Position numbers and translations under genes: made by a program. The notes under the pieces were generated by a model. That model saw nothing but the letters and a program-made list of their open reading frames with translations. It ran no database searches and had not been told where the DNA came from. A DNA stretch of 64,000 nt from Mesobacillus boroniphilus (lineage in GTDB: Bacteria; Bacillota; Bacilli; Bacillales; Cytobacillaceae), in assembly GCF_018424685.1 (NCBI RefSeq), contig NZ_QTKX01000001.1:744001-808000 (forward strand). Reading direction: 5' to 3'. Positions 34,761 to 43,876 of the stretch are shown here, in pieces. Positions within the stretch are counted from its first letter, which is position 1, and each line of letters starts with the position of its first letter.

Positions 34761-35768
34761 TTATTTTACAGCTGGTTGAAGTTTATGGATGTATTGCAGT
34801 GCCTTACCGGTTCCGATTGCTACTGATTCCAGCGGATTGGGTGCGATGTGTACTGGAACGACCATCTCGCTGCCAAGCCAATCCTGCATGCCATTGAGCA
34901 ATGCTCCTCCACCAGAAAGGATTACGCCGCGGTCTACGATATCGCCGCTCAGTTCTGCAGGACAGTCTTCGAGAGTTGCACGGATTGCTTCCATGATATG
35001 AAGAAGAGATTCCTTGATTGCGTCCCTGATTTCATAAGAATTGAGGGTAACAGTCTTAGGAAGGCCAGTCACAAGGTCACGGCCACGGATATCCAATTCC
35101 ATCATTTCATGGTCAACAAGCGCGTAACCAATCTCCATCTTGATTTTTTCAGCCGTTCTTTCACCGATGAGGACATTGTATTCTTTACGTACATATTGAA
35201 CGATGTCTTCATCCAATCTGTCGCCTGCGATTCGAATAGAATGGCAAGCAACAACGCCGCCGTATGAGATGATTGCGACTTCAGTTGTTCCGCCGCCGAT
35301 ATCAACAACAACGTTTGCTACTGGTTCATCAACAGGGAGGCCAGCACCAATTGCTGCAGCAACCGGCTCCTCGATTAGATGTACTTTTTTTGCGCCAGCA
35401 TTTCTGACTGCATCCTGGATCGCACGGCGTTCTACACTTGTTGAACCAGAAGGAGTGCAGACAACGACATCAGGCTTACGGAGAGCAAAGCCGCCTTTTT
35501 TGGAAGCCTTTTTCATAATTTGCTTGAGCATTTCAGTAGTCACGTCAAAATCGGCGATAACCCCATCCTTCAATGGACGAATCGCAACAATCTTTCCAGG
35601 GGTCTTCCCTATCATTTCCTTCGCTTCCTTGCCGACAGCAAGGACATTTTTCGTTTCAGTATCAATTGCTACAACTGAAGGTTCGTTCAGAGCGATTCCT
35701 TTATTTTTACTATATACAAGTGTGTTAGCTGTACCTAAATCAATTCCTATTTCTGTAGTTGATAACAT
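34761..35768 (-). CDS. mreBH: Rod-shape determining actin homologue MreBH
   Basis: 335-residue MreB-family actin. Phosphate motifs [19 protein letters not shown] (residues 7-25) and [15 protein letters not shown], and the adenosine motif [12 protein letters not shown], are visible. The N-terminus [12 protein letters not shown] and the short tail ([12 protein letters not shown]) match MreBH rather than MreB or Mbl. MreBH directs the LytE autolysin to the side wall in B. subtilis. In B. subtilis mreBH lies elsewhere, so its place next to miaA is a lineage difference. A possible SigI promoter lies upstream. Confidence 0.93.
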   Translation of the reverse strand: MLSTTEIGIDLGTANTLVYSKNKGIALNEPSVVAIDTETKNVLAVGKEAKEMIGKTPGKIVAIRPLKDGVIADFDVTTEMLKQIMKKASKKGGFALRKPDVVVCTPSGSTSVERRAIQDAVRNAGAKKVHLIEEPVAAAIGAGLPVDEPVANVVVDIGGGTTEVAIISYGGVVACHSIRIAGDRLDEDIVQYVRKEYNVLIGERTAEKIKMEIGYALVDHEMMELDIRGRDLVTGLPKTVTLNSYEIRDAIKESLLHIMEAIRATLEDCPAELSGDIVDRGVILSGGGALLNGMQDWLGSEMVVPVHIAPNPLESVAIGTGKALQYIHKLQPAVK

Positions 35769-35813
35769 TGTATGTTCACCCAGTTCTCTGTAAATTGTAA
35801 ATCCATCATAGAC

Positions 35814-35842
35814 TTCTATTAAACTATCATGATTTTGGGGGT
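35814..35842 (-). promoter_or_regulatory. Possible SigI-type promoter of mreBH
   Basis: On the minus strand ACCCCC (35837-35842) is the SigI -35 core. The -10 would be AGAA (35814-35817) instead of CGAA, after 19 bp. B. subtilis mreBH is a known SigI target, which makes the ACCCCC noteworthy, but the -10 and spacing are imperfect. Confidence 0.35.
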
Positions 35843-36042
35843 GAAAGGGCTTTTGTTACGGAAACGTTATCTAACTGTAAAAGTTAAGGAAAATTATTTC
35901 AAAAAATGATATAGGAGAATAACACTTGTAAAAAAGGGGTATAATGCATAGATGTTCAACTGCTTTCTATTTAATGGTAAGATAAATTTAAGATGTCAGA
36001 TGTAAAGTGGCTGACACCCTCTAGGAAAAGGCAGTGTGAAAC

Positions 36043-36999
36043 TTGTTGGAACAAAAACAGAAATTGATTGTGTTAATTGGGCCGACTGCAGTTGGCAAAA
36101 CGAAGCTTAGCATTGAACTTGCGAAAAAATTTAATGGTGAAATCATCAGCGGGGACTCCATGCAAATTTATAAAGGGATGGATATTGGAACCGCGAAAAT
36201 CACCCAGGAAGAGATGGAGGGTATTCCCCACCATTTAATTGATATCAAAGAGCCTGATGAAAACTTTTCAACCGCAGAATTCCAGGAGCTTGTCCGGAAG
36301 AAAATTGGTGAAATCAGTTCTCGTGGGAAGATGCCGATGATTGTCGGCGGTACAGGATTGTACATCCAGTCAGTGATCTTTGATTATCATTTCACGGAAG
36401 CACCTTCTGATCCATCTTTCAGACGCAGCCTGGAGCAAGCCGCAGAGGTAAACGGCCAGGAGTTTTTACATGCAAAATTGAAAGATGTCGACCCCGAAAG
36501 CGCATCAAGAATCCATCCTAACAATGTTCGGCGTGTCATCAGGGCGCTCGAAATCATTCATTGTACGGGCAAAACTGCTGGAGAATTGCAGGAGAACCAA
36601 TCACCCGAACTTTTGTATGATACAGCACTAATTGGTCTGACAATGGACAGAGAGATGCTATACAACCGAATCAATTTTCGTGTAGACCTAATGATGGAGT
36701 CGGGGCTCCTTGATGAGGTTAAGTACTTTTATGAAAAGGGCCTAAGAGACTGCCAATCCATTCAGGCAATTGGCTACAAAGAGCTTTACGACTACTTTGA
36801 GGGCAAGGTTGACCTTGAGCAAGCAATCGAAAATTTAAAACAAAATTCCCGGCGATATGCAAAAAGGCAGCTAACATGGTTTCGAAACAAGATGAATGTG
36901 GAATGGTTTGATATGTCAGAGTCTAAAGACGCTGAAAAAAATTTCGCTGAAATTTCAGTGTTCATTGAAGGAAAGCTCGAGATAAAAGCGAATACATAA
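36043..36999 (+). CDS. miaA: tRNA dimethylallyltransferase
   Basis: 318-residue MiaA, which adds a dimethylallyl group to A37 of tRNAs reading UNN codons; MiaB (11282) then methylthiolates it. P-loop GPTAVGKT is at residues 13-20, then [42 protein letters not shown] and the C-terminal [14 protein letters not shown] ... [12 protein letters not shown]. The start is TTG 36043. A hairpin TGTCAG-N11-CTGACA (35994-36016) lies in the leader, and a TATAAT at 35940-35945 has no good -35. hfq follows 29 bp downstream as in B. subtilis. Confidence 0.97.
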   Translation: MLEQKQKLIVLIGPTAVGKTKLSIELAKKFNGEIISGDSMQIYKGMDIGTAKITQEEMEGIPHHLIDIKEPDENFSTAEFQELVRKKIGEISSRGKMPMIVGGTGLYIQSVIFDYHFTEAPSDPSFRRSLEQAAEVNGQEFLHAKLKDVDPESASRIHPNNVRRVIRALEIIHCTGKTAGELQENQSPELLYDTALIGLTMDREMLYNRINFRVDLMMESGLLDEVKYFYEKGLRDCQSIQAIGYKELYDYFEGKVDLEQAIENLKQNSRRYAKRQLTWFRNKMNVEWFDMSESKDAEKNFAEISVFIEGKLEIKANT

Positions 37000-37028
37000 T
37001 AATAGAGATAAAAGAGGAGGATCCGCCC

Positions 37029-37259
37029 ATGAAACAAGTGAACATTCAGGACCAGTATTTAAACCAGCTACGCAAGGACAATATCAATGTGACCGTCTTC
37101 TTATTGAACGGATTTCAATTGAGAGGCCAGATTAAAGGATTTGATAACTTTACCGTGCTTTTCGAATCCGAAGGGAAACAGCAGCTTGTGTATAAGCATG
37201 CCATCTCAACATTCGCGCCGCAAAAGAATGTCCAGATCGATTTCGAGGGGCAAGCTTAA
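37029..37259 (+). CDS. hfq: RNA-binding protein Hfq
   Basis: 76-residue Hfq, an Sm-fold hexameric RNA-binding protein. The Sm1 region [20 protein letters not shown] and Sm2 region [16 protein letters not shown] are intact, and the length is normal for Bacillus. ATG follows GAGGAGG. It is cotranscribed with miaA by spacing and closed by a strong terminator. Confidence 0.98.
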   Translation: MKQVNIQDQYLNQLRKDNINVTVFLLNGFQLRGQIKGFDNFTVLFESEGKQQLVYKHAISTFAPQKNVQIDFEGQA

Positions 37260-37277
37260 TTAAATAATGACGAAGGA

Positions 37278-37303
37278 AACCCGCCTAGTGCGGGTTTTTT
37301 CTT
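37278..37303 (+). terminator. miaA-hfq terminator
   Basis: AACCCGC (37278-37284) and GCGGGTT (37290-37296) with a CTAGT loop, followed by TTTTTCTTTT. Confidence 0.88.
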
Positions 37304-37309
37304 TTGATA

Positions 37310-37335
37310 AGGCTCTTTTCGTAAACTTTGTTGTT
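37310..37335. repeat. Solitary MITE end
   Basis: AGGCTCTTTTCGTAAACTTT followed by GTTGTT is nearly the inverted-repeat end of the 33506-33691 element. No partner end is visible downstream, so it is a decayed or solo copy. The rest of the 37336-37707 gap is AT-rich; no gene, RNA or convincing SigE/SigK promoter could be assigned. Confidence 0.55.
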
Positions 37336-37707
37336 TTCACATCCTGTTTACTGGATTTCAGTTCAGAACCATACCTGGAGTAAAAATAGAATTTTATGCA
37401 CATGGTCAGCAAATTTTAGGAGTTATAAATTGAACCGATCCCTACTTTTAAACGTGAAATGTTTATTTTAAAAATGAATTTCCCCCTCTTTGAATACATA
37501 TAAATATAGAAGTTTATTTCTTGGGAAACCGCATATTGTGACAAAAATAAAAAACTCTGCTGGAGTTTGTCGTACACAAGCGGGCCCTGCCATAGCTTGA
37601 ATCCCCCATAGATCTATTTGTCCTACGTATTATGCATGAAGTTATAGGCAAATATCACAAATACAGCTATGATGCGTATACTGTTTCCAGAATGAGAGGT
37701 GAAATCT

Positions 37708-38667
37708 TTGGACCAACCGCTTCGAAAGAAAAACAACGGTCAAATCAGCATTGTTTTGAATGCACAGCAAAGGAAGACGTTGACAAAGGAATTGCCTGAG
37801 TCGCAGCTGGTTCCAAAGTCAATCCCGCAGGAGCATGCAGCTTTAAAGGAAATTGAGGAAGAGCTCGGAGCACTTGTAGGCATGGAAGAAATGAAAAGGA
37901 TGATCAAAGAGATTTATGCCTGGATCTATGTGAACAAAAAACGGGAAGAAATGGGCCTGAAAGCTGGAAAACAGGCTCTTCACATGATGTTTAAGGGCAA
38001 TCCGGGAACGGGAAAGACAACGGTCGCCAGGATTATCGGGAAGCTCTTCCTTAAGATGAATGTCCTTTCAAAAGGACACTTGATCGAAGCAGAGAGAGCT
38101 GACCTTGTCGGTGAATATATTGGCCATACCGCGCAGAAAACGCGCGATTTAATAAAAAAAGCAATGGGAGGCATCCTGTTCATTGATGAAGCCTATTCCC
38201 TCGGCCGGGGAGGAGAAAAGGATTTCGGCAAGGAAGCGATTGATACCCTGGTTAAACATATGGAGGATAAGCAGCATGAGTTTATCTTAATCCTTGCTGG
38301 GTATTCCAGAGAAATGGAGTTTTTCCTGACTCTGAACCCTGGACTTCATTCAAGGTTTCCGCTCGTAATCGATTTTCCTGACTATTCAATAGACCAGCTT
38401 ATGGAAATCGGCCAGCGAATGCTGAGGGAAAGAGAATATAGCCTTAGCCACGAGGCAGAACGAAAATTGCGGGAGCACCTTGTTAATGTAAAATCAACAC
38501 TCGGTGCCGCGGCTTTCTCGAATGGGCGCTATGTCCGAAACGTTATTGAGAAATCTATCCGGGCACAGGCAATGCGGCTGTTAATGCAAAATCAATATGA
38601 TCGACATGAACTAATGACACTGCGCAGCAATGACCTCGTTTTTTCCGATGATAACAAGGGGAAATAA
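37708..38667 (+). CDS. spoVK: Stage V sporulation protein K (AAA ATPase)
   Basis: 319-residue CbbX/SpoVK-type AAA protein needed late in sporulation in B. subtilis. Walker A KGNPGTGKTT, Walker B GGILFIDEAYSL, sensor and arginine-finger region GLHSRFPLVIDFPDY and C-terminal FSNGRYVRNVIEKSIRAQAM are all present, and KNNGQISIVLNAQQ near the start is family-specific. The frame opens at GTG 37699, but that GTG is inside the SD GAGAGGTG; TTG 37708 has correct spacing. Its order before hflX is as in B. subtilis, where other genes also separate hfq and spoVK. Confidence 0.93.
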   Translation: MDQPLRKKNNGQISIVLNAQQRKTLTKELPESQLVPKSIPQEHAALKEIEEELGALVGMEEMKRMIKEIYAWIYVNKKREEMGLKAGKQALHMMFKGNPGTGKTTVARIIGKLFLKMNVLSKGHLIEAERADLVGEYIGHTAQKTRDLIKKAMGGILFIDEAYSLGRGGEKDFGKEAIDTLVKHMEDKQHEFILILAGYSREMEFFLTLNPGLHSRFPLVIDFPDYSIDQLMEIGQRMLREREYSLSHEAERKLREHLVNVKSTLGAAAFSNGRYVRNVIEKSIRAQAMRLLMQNQYDRHELMTLRSNDLVFSDDNKGK

Positions 38668-38681
38668 TGTCAGCAGCTTTG

Positions 38682-38710
38682 TTGACATTATTTTTCGCAT
38701 TTGATAATAT
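38682..38710 (+). promoter_or_regulatory. Sigma-A promoter of the glutaredoxin-like gene
   Basis: TTGACA at 38682-38687, 17-bp spacer, TAATAT at 38705-38710. It lies just past the spoVK stop and overlaps the inverted repeat at 38709-38724. Confidence 0.75.
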
Positions 38711-38724
38711 ACCCATAAGGGTAT
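38709..38724. promoter_or_regulatory. CsoR/CstR-type operator
   Basis: ATACCC-ATAA-GGGTAT is a perfect inverted repeat of the kind bound by CsoR-family repressors (Cu(I)-sensing CsoR, persulfide-sensing CstR). It covers the end of the -10 and the likely start point, ideal for repression. The regulator gene is not in the window. Confidence 0.65.
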
Positions 38725-38753
38725 ATTAAAGCTAACTACTGGGGGAATTTAAA

Positions 38754-38983
38754 ATGAACGATATTACAGTTACACTACAAATACTTGTCCTTACTGCACA
38801 ATGCTGAAGAACTTTCTCGACGATAAAGGAGTCGCATATAAAGAAGTGAATGTACAGCAAGATCCAATCGCAGCACAAAGGCTGGTTAATGCAACAGGCC
38901 AAATGGGTGTGCCTCAGTCAAACGTAAACGGAAACTGGGTATTAGGCTTCGATCCAAATTCAGTCATGTCATTCTTAAAATAG
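38754..38983 (+). pseudogene. Glutaredoxin-family protein, frameshifted at codon 6
   Basis: ATG 38754 (after GGGGGAA) reads MNDITV and then runs to a stop at 38805. In the neighbouring frame YTTNTCPYCTMLKNFLDDKG continues to ...FDPNSVMSFLK and TAA at 38983, with GVPQSNVNG as the cis-Pro region. The active site CPYC is only in the second frame, which has no usable start upstream of it. One T restored in GTT-AC (38769-38771) gives an intact 76-residue glutaredoxin-like protein. Either a 1-bp deletion or a sequencing error; the ATG at 38801 would make a protein without the active site. Confidence 0.75.
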
Positions 38984-38989
38984 TTCCAG

Positions 38990-39023
38990 AGGATTCCAGT
39001 ATTACTGGAATCCTTATTTTTTT
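38990..39023 (+). terminator. Terminator of the glutaredoxin-like gene
   Basis: AGGATTCCAGT (38990-39000) pairs with ACTGGAATCCT (39004-39014), followed by TATTTTTTT. Confidence 0.88.
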
Positions 39024-39109
39024 GCTGAAATCCCGCCTGACTCGCCTTCGAAAGAAATGTCCTCATCTCTTATTGAATAGTCTCTTAACCACACAAGCTT
39101 GCCAATAGG

Positions 39110-39165
39110 CTTTACAAGTTGAGGCTGGCAATCACCATAGCCTAAGGTGGTGAGGAATTGTAAAG
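39110..39165. repeat. Nested inverted repeat upstream of the V4R-STAS gene
   Basis: CTTTACAA (39110-39117) pairs with TTGTAAAG (39158-39165), and inside it AGGCT (39122-39126) pairs with AGCCT (39139-39143). It could fold as a branched or long hairpin in the leader. The rest of the 39024-39302 gap shows no recognised feature. Confidence 0.4.
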
Positions 39166-39302
39166 GTTCCGATGATATTTAGGTTTAAAGAGTGCAAATA
39201 TTGGGTAAAAGATTGAGGTTTCCCTTAAGTATTCTGGAAATACTAATCACTATGGAAATTGGGAGCTTAACAATTATATAGATAAAGAAGGAGCTATTAA
39301 TT

Positions 39303-40322
39303 ATGGGGAATGAGTATAACTATGATATTGCAGGTTATGATTTTGGCTGGGATGTAAAATCAGGAAAGTTCACGTTCGAAGGCCAGGATGCTGTGCTTTT
39401 TTGGATCTCTTCAGCGATGAAGACGTTTTTCGATACGATTGAAGAGATTTCTGGCGAAGAGGCCTCAAACCTGGTTTTTGAATCCTCTGGGTTTCGTCAG
39501 GGACTGGTAGTCGGGCAGTATTTCGAAAAAATGAAGGAAGTCAGCGTAGCCGAAGCTGCTTACATGATCACAAATACATATGCAACCGCCGGCTGGGGGT
39601 TGACGGTTATAAATGATTTGGACTTTGAAACGAAAACATTTACGGTATTTATGAAGGACAGCTGGGAGCATAAAGTGAATGTTGCCCAGGGTAAGAAAAA
39701 GGGAGGGAGTTTCCTGCCCGCGCATTATGCTGGAGTTTTTTCGGGACTGTTCGGAACAAATATTTGGTATAAGATCAAGCAGCATCAGTTGGAAGGACAC
39801 GAATACAGCGTGATTGAGTACTTCCCTTCTGATGTCACAATCGCCGATAATATCCACCAGCTGGCACGAAAGAAAGAGTCAGAACAAATCAGGAAGCTTG
39901 AAGGTCTGGTTGAGGAAAAAACAGCCGAATTAAAGGAGCTGGTCAATAAACTTTCCTCTCCAATCATCCCGGTTCTCGAGGGAATCGTCGTCGTTCCCTT
40001 GATCGGAAAATATGAGGAAGACAGAGCAGATCAGCTGATTGTAAACACCCTGAATCGCCTGCCATCCTATAAAGCCAGCTATCTCGTTTTGGATTTGACA
40101 GGCATGGACCAGGAAATCGGTCGGCATGCGGTCAGTCTGATTGAAAAGATTGGTTCAGCAGCAAGGCTTATCGGGACAAAAACAATACTTGTCGGGATTT
40201 CATCCACTCTTGGGATCGAAATCACCCAATCCAATATCAACCTATCGAAATTTGACTGTTTCCAAACACTCCAACATGGCATCCATTATGCAATTGGGCA
40301 AATGGGTAGGAAGATTATATAG
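39303..40322 (+). CDS. V4R-like sensor domain fused to STAS domain (RsbR-like)
   Basis: 339 residues. The N-terminal about 190 residues (VLFWISSAMKTFFDTIEEIS ... FLPAHYAGVFSGLFG) resemble the V4R small-molecule-binding domain. A short coiled coil follows (KKESEQIRKLEGLVEEKTAE), then a C-terminal STAS domain (IIPVLEGIVVVPLIGKYEED ... VLDLTGMDQEIGR ... GTKTILVGISSTLG) very like that of the stressosome proteins RsbRA-D. RsbR paralogues carry different N-terminal sensors, so this could be a stressosome input protein; no SigB-operon genes are nearby. ATG follows GAAGGAG. Family assignment of the N-terminal domain is tentative. Confidence 0.75.
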   Translation: MGNEYNYDIAGYDFGWDVKSGKFTFEGQDAVLFWISSAMKTFFDTIEEISGEEASNLVFESSGFRQGLVVGQYFEKMKEVSVAEAAYMITNTYATAGWGLTVINDLDFETKTFTVFMKDSWEHKVNVAQGKKKGGSFLPAHYAGVFSGLFGTNIWYKIKQHQLEGHEYSVIEYFPSDVTIADNIHQLARKKESEQIRKLEGLVEEKTAELKELVNKLSSPIIPVLEGIVVVPLIGKYEEDRADQLIVNTLNRLPSYKASYLVLDLTGMDQEIGRHAVSLIEKIGSAARLIGTKTILVGISSTLGIEITQSNINLSKFDCFQTLQHGIHYAIGQMGRKII

Positions 40323-40335
40323 ATTGGAAAATAAA

Positions 40336-40376
40336 AAGCAGAGCTGAATCATGATGAATGAATCAGCTCTGCTTTG
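40336..40376. terminator. Bidirectional terminator
   Basis: AAGCAGAGCTGATTC-type stem: AAAGCAGAGCTGA and TCAGCTCTGCTTT flank a short loop between two convergent genes. Confidence 0.82.
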
Positions 40377-40383
40377 TGCGTTA

Positions 40384-40989
40384 CTAGTGTACTCTTAGCT
40401 TACGGACTGGCAAATGCCATTTGTAAGTATATGAAAGTACGCGAAGTGCTGTAATGACCCCAAAGAGTCCATAAAGCTCGACAGCTTTGTTGGCCATCCC
40501 AAGGCCAATGACAAGACCGGCAAGAACGGCCCAGACAGCATAGATTTCGGCCTTTAATACTAATGGTTTTCTGCCGGCGAGCAGGTCACGGATCATTCCG
40601 CCGCCGCTTCCGGTCAACACAGCAGCTACAATGACTGCGCTTATTGGATGGTCCATATTTGATGCGTAAATCGCGCCCTGGATCGCAAACGCTGCAAGCC
40701 CGATGGCGTCAAAGAAGTTGCCCCATCGCTGCCAGTGTTTTAAAAGGTTGCTAGGAAACAAAAAAACGATTGTGATTGAGAGCAAGGCCAAATTGAAGAA
40801 TAAACCCTGGTCCCAAAGTGCTGATACCGGGACCCCGATAAGGAGGTTACGGATTGCCCCGCCGCCAAAGGCTGTAACAATTCCTAATATATAAACTCCG
40901 AAGATATCAAATTCCTCTTCCATTGCGATGATAGCACCGCTGATCGCGAATGCTACTGTTCCAATCATGCTGAGAACTTCCCATGTCAT
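40384..40989 (-). CDS. TRIC-family cation channel protein (UPF0126, YvgT-like)
   Basis: 201-residue membrane protein with seven predicted hydrophobic segments and the two-repeat layout of the UPF0126/TRIC family. The GGGAIRNLLIG loop in repeat 1 is echoed by GSGGGMIRDLLAGRKPLV in repeat 2. Prokaryotic TRIC proteins are trimeric monovalent cation channels; the physiological role in Bacilli is unclear. The minus-strand start is ATG 40989 after GAGGAGA. Monocistronic. Confidence 0.88.
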   Translation of the reverse strand: MTWEVLSMIGTVAFAISGAIIAMEEEFDIFGVYILGIVTAFGGGAIRNLLIGVPVSALWDQGLFFNLALLSITIVFLFPSNLLKHWQRWGNFFDAIGLAAFAIQGAIYASNMDHPISAVIVAAVLTGSGGGMIRDLLAGRKPLVLKAEIYAVWAVLAGLVIGLGMANKAVELYGLFGVITALRVLSYTYKWHLPVRKLRVH

Positions 40990-41170
40990 CCTGTATTTCT
41001 CCTCTTGTTAAAATGTTCTTTGAATACTAAAATAGGAAAATGCAAACATATTGATTTTATCACGTTTGTTTCAATTTACAACCACTTTTACCCTGACTTT
41101 CAAGATTTTTGTTTGCGGCTTTATTTTGGTATGATGTCTTTAGCTATATATATGGAAAGAAGGGTGTTAT

Positions 41171-42430
41171 TTGGAACAGGAAAACGTATTTGAAAAAGTG
41201 ATTCTTGTTGGCTGCCAGACGAATGAAGAAGAGGATCTTCGTTTTCAATATTCGATGGAAGAACTGGAATCGCTTACGGAAACGGCAAAGGGAAATATCC
41301 TGATGCAGGTTGTCCAAAAGCGGCCAAAGGTCCATCCTGCTACATACATTGGCAAAGGGAAGGTGGAAGAGCTTCAAGCACTTGAGGAGGAGCTCGAGCC
41401 AGACTTAATTATCTTCAATGATGAACTGTCACCAAGCCAAAACCGCAATCTTTCTGCCGGCTTAAAGGCCAGGGTTATCGACCGTACACAGCTGATTCTC
41501 GATATATTCGCTCAAAGGGCTCGGTCCAAAGAAGGCAAGCTCCAGGTTGAACTTGCTCAGCTTCAGTACCTGCTGCCGCGCCTCGGCGGAAAAGGGATCG
41601 AGATGTCACGCCTGGGTGCCGGAATCGGGACAAGAGGACCTGGTGAAACAAAGCTGGAGTCAGATCGCCGGCATATCCGGAAACGGATTGACGATATTAA
41701 AACGCAATTGTCAGTCATCGTTCAGCACCGTGACCGCTATCGGGAACGCCGGAAGAAGAACAAGACGTTCCAGATTGCTTTAGTCGGTTACACGAACGCA
41801 GGAAAATCCACGCTGTTTAACCGGTTAACACAAGCAGAGTCATTTGAAGAAAATCAGTTATTCGCTACCCTGGACCCAATGACAAGGAAAGCGATTTTAC
41901 CTAGTGGCTTTACGGCTCTTCTGACAGATACAGTCGGTTTCATCCAGGACTTGCCGACAACATTGATCGCCGCTTTTCGTTCGACACTGGAGGAAGTCCG
42001 GGAGGCGGATTTGCTTTTGCATGTAGTGGATATGTCGAATGAGGATTATTTTTCTCACGAACAGACTGTCAATAAATTGCTGGAGGACCTTGAAGTCCAC
42101 CAAATCCCACAGATTACCGTCTATAATAAGCGGGACATCGCACATCAGGATTTTGTGCCAAACGCCCAAAATGAAACAGCGTTTATAAGCGCGTTCAATG
42201 AAGAAGACCGCAGGAATCTCCTTTTAAAAATCGAACAGTCAATCATTGGAATGATGGAGTCCTTCCACGTACTGGTACCGTCCGATGAAGGAAAGCTTTT
42301 GGTACAACTTAAAAATGAAACCATCCTGCGCGAGCTAGCTTTTGACGAAGAAAAGCAAGGCTACATTTGTAAAGGTTACTCTTTGACTGACCATCAAATT
42401 ACCGGCCAGCTGAAACGATTTTCGGTATAA
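41171..42430 (+). CDS. hflX: GTPase HflX
   Basis: 419-residue ribosome-associated GTPase that can split stalled or hibernating 70S ribosomes. The N-terminal HflX domain contains [16 protein letters not shown] and [17 protein letters not shown], with the Gly-rich linker [15 protein letters not shown]. The G domain has G1 [16 protein letters not shown]3 [10 protein letters not shown] and G4 YNKRD. The start is TTG 41171. In B. subtilis (ynbA) it also lies upstream of ynbB. Confidence 0.96.
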   Translation: MEQENVFEKVILVGCQTNEEEDLRFQYSMEELESLTETAKGNILMQVVQKRPKVHPATYIGKGKVEELQALEEELEPDLIIFNDELSPSQNRNLSAGLKARVIDRTQLILDIFAQRARSKEGKLQVELAQLQYLLPRLGGKGIEMSRLGAGIGTRGPGETKLESDRRHIRKRIDDIKTQLSVIVQHRDRYRERRKKNKTFQIALVGYTNAGKSTLFNRLTQAESFEENQLFATLDPMTRKAILPSGFTALLTDTVGFIQDLPTTLIAAFRSTLEEVREADLLLHVVDMSNEDYFSHEQTVNKLLEDLEVHQIPQITVYNKRDIAHQDFVPNAQNETAFISAFNEEDRRNLLLKIEQSIIGMMESFHVLVPSDEGKLLVQLKNETILRELAFDEEKQGYICKGYSLTDHQITGQLKRFSV

Positions 42431-42460
42431 TTAGATTTTTTATAAAGATAGGAGAGCAAC

Positions 42461-43732
42461 ATGTTTACACAATTAAAAAACGGGCAGAAGCTGCAGCCGC
42501 TTGTAAGCAAAATTGAGCAGCAAATTGCACATGTGCACAAGAAAATCGATGAACGGATTGATTCAAACCAGTTCAGAGTATTGCAGAGTTTCCAGAAACA
42601 TCGAGTGAGTGATTCTCATTTCATCCCGACCACCGGTTACGGATACGACGATGCTGGAAGGGAAACACTCGAAAAAATCTACGCCGAGGTGTTTGGAGCT
42701 GAAGCCGGACTAGTTCGGCCGCAAATCATTTCGGGAACTCATGCGATTTCCATCGCGCTCTTTGGGATCCTTCGACCTGGAGATGAGCTGTTATACATCA
42801 CGGGAAAACCTTATGACACGCTTGAAGAGATTGTCGGGATACGCGGAACCGGAAACGGATCGTTGAAGGAATTTGGAATCTCTTATAATACTGTGGACCT
42901 TACAGAAAAGGGAGAAATCGATTGGAGTGCCGTCGAAAAAGCAATCAAGCCTGAAACCAAAATGATCGGCATCCAGCGCTCAAAAGGGTATGCGACGAGA
43001 CCGTCTTTCACTGTTGAACAAATCGGTGAAATGGTGAAGTTTGTAAAAGAAATCAAATCCGATGTCATTGTTTTTGTTGACAACTGTTACGGTGAGTTTG
43101 TTGAGGAGCTTGAACCTTGCCACGTTGGTGCTGATTTAATGGCTGGCTCTTTGATTAAAAATCCTGGCGGTGGTATTGCCAAGACAGGCGGATACATCGT
43201 AGGCAAGGAACAATATGTAGAGTCATGTTCCTACCGGATGACATCCCCGGGAATCGGGGCAGAAGCCGGCGCTTCATTATATTCATTGCAGGAAATGTAC
43301 CAGGGATTCTTCATGGCACCGCATATTGTCGCACAGGCCTTGAAGGGTGCTGTTTTCACAGCCGCAATGCTAGATCGTTTAGGAATGAATTCTTCGCCTA
43401 AATGGAATGCAGAACGAACGGATCTAATCCAGGCGGTCCAATTCGACGACCGAGATAAGATGGTTGCTTTTTGCCAGGCGATTCAATATGCATCCCCAAT
43501 CAATTCTCATGTAACGGCACATCCTGCTTACATGCCTGGATATGAAGACGATGTGATTATGGCTGCTGGTACATTCATCCAGGGAGCGAGTATTGAATTG
43601 ACCGCAGACGGACCGATCAGACCGCCTTATGTCGCGTATGTTCAGGGTGGCTTAACCTATTCCCATGTGAAGATGGCCGTATGTATTGCACTCGATTCTT
43701 TAATCGAAAAAGGTTTAATTCTTTTAAAATAG
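42461..43732 (+). CDS. ynbB: YnbB family PLP-dependent enzyme (methionine gamma-lyase-like)
   Basis: 423-residue fold-type I PLP enzyme. HFIPTTGYGYDDAGRETLEK, RPQIISGTHAI and FVDNCYGEFVE form the cofactor region, and the Schiff-base lysine is probably in GSLIKNPGGGIAKTGGY. Annotated as methionine gamma-lyase or aluminium-resistance family, but the reaction in Bacillus is not established. ATG follows AGGAGAG. It is 30 bp after hflX, likely the same transcript, and upstream of glnR as in B. subtilis. Confidence 0.92.
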   Translation: MFTQLKNGQKLQPLVSKIEQQIAHVHKKIDERIDSNQFRVLQSFQKHRVSDSHFIPTTGYGYDDAGRETLEKIYAEVFGAEAGLVRPQIISGTHAISIALFGILRPGDELLYITGKPYDTLEEIVGIRGTGNGSLKEFGISYNTVDLTEKGEIDWSAVEKAIKPETKMIGIQRSKGYATRPSFTVEQIGEMVKFVKEIKSDVIVFVDNCYGEFVEELEPCHVGADLMAGSLIKNPGGGIAKTGGYIVGKEQYVESCSYRMTSPGIGAEAGASLYSLQEMYQGFFMAPHIVAQALKGAVFTAAMLDRLGMNSSPKWNAERTDLIQAVQFDDRDKMVAFCQAIQYASPINSHVTAHPAYMPGYEDDVIMAAGTFIQGASIELTADGPIRPPYVAYVQGGLTYSHVKMAVCIALDSLIEKGLILLK

Positions 43733-43742
43733 GTAAATATAC

Positions 43743-43780
43743 AACAGGACGCTTGCTAAATAAGTCCTGTTCTTTTTTTA
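43743..43780 (+). terminator. ynbB terminator
   Basis: AACAGGAC (43743-43750) pairs with GTCCTGTT (43764-43771), followed by CTTTTTTTA. Confidence 0.82.
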
Positions 43781-43790
43781 TGAAATTCCA

Positions 43791-43807
43791 TGTCAGATAA
43801 TCTAACA
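43791..43807. promoter_or_regulatory. GlnR/TnrA operator 1 of glnRA
   Basis: TGTCA-GATAATC-TAACA fits TGTNA-N7-TNACA perfectly. It is just upstream of the -35 element. Confidence 0.85.
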
Positions 43808-43812
43808 TATGT

Positions 43813-43841
43813 TTGACAACATATCTTACATTGAATATAAT
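43813..43841 (+). promoter_or_regulatory. Sigma-A promoter of glnRA
   Basis: TTGACA at 43813-43818, 17 bp, TATAAT at 43836-43841: perfect consensus, consistent with strong glnA expression held down by GlnR. Confidence 0.85.
43814..43830. promoter_or_regulatory. GlnR/TnrA operator 2 of glnRA
   Basis: TGACA-ACATATC-TTACA fits the consensus except for one base and overlaps the -35. Its centre is 23 bp from operator 1, so two GlnR dimers would bind the same face, as at B. subtilis glnRA. Confidence 0.8.
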
Positions 43842-43876
43842 AAGAGTATCTTAAAAGGGAAGGAGGAGAAATCATA

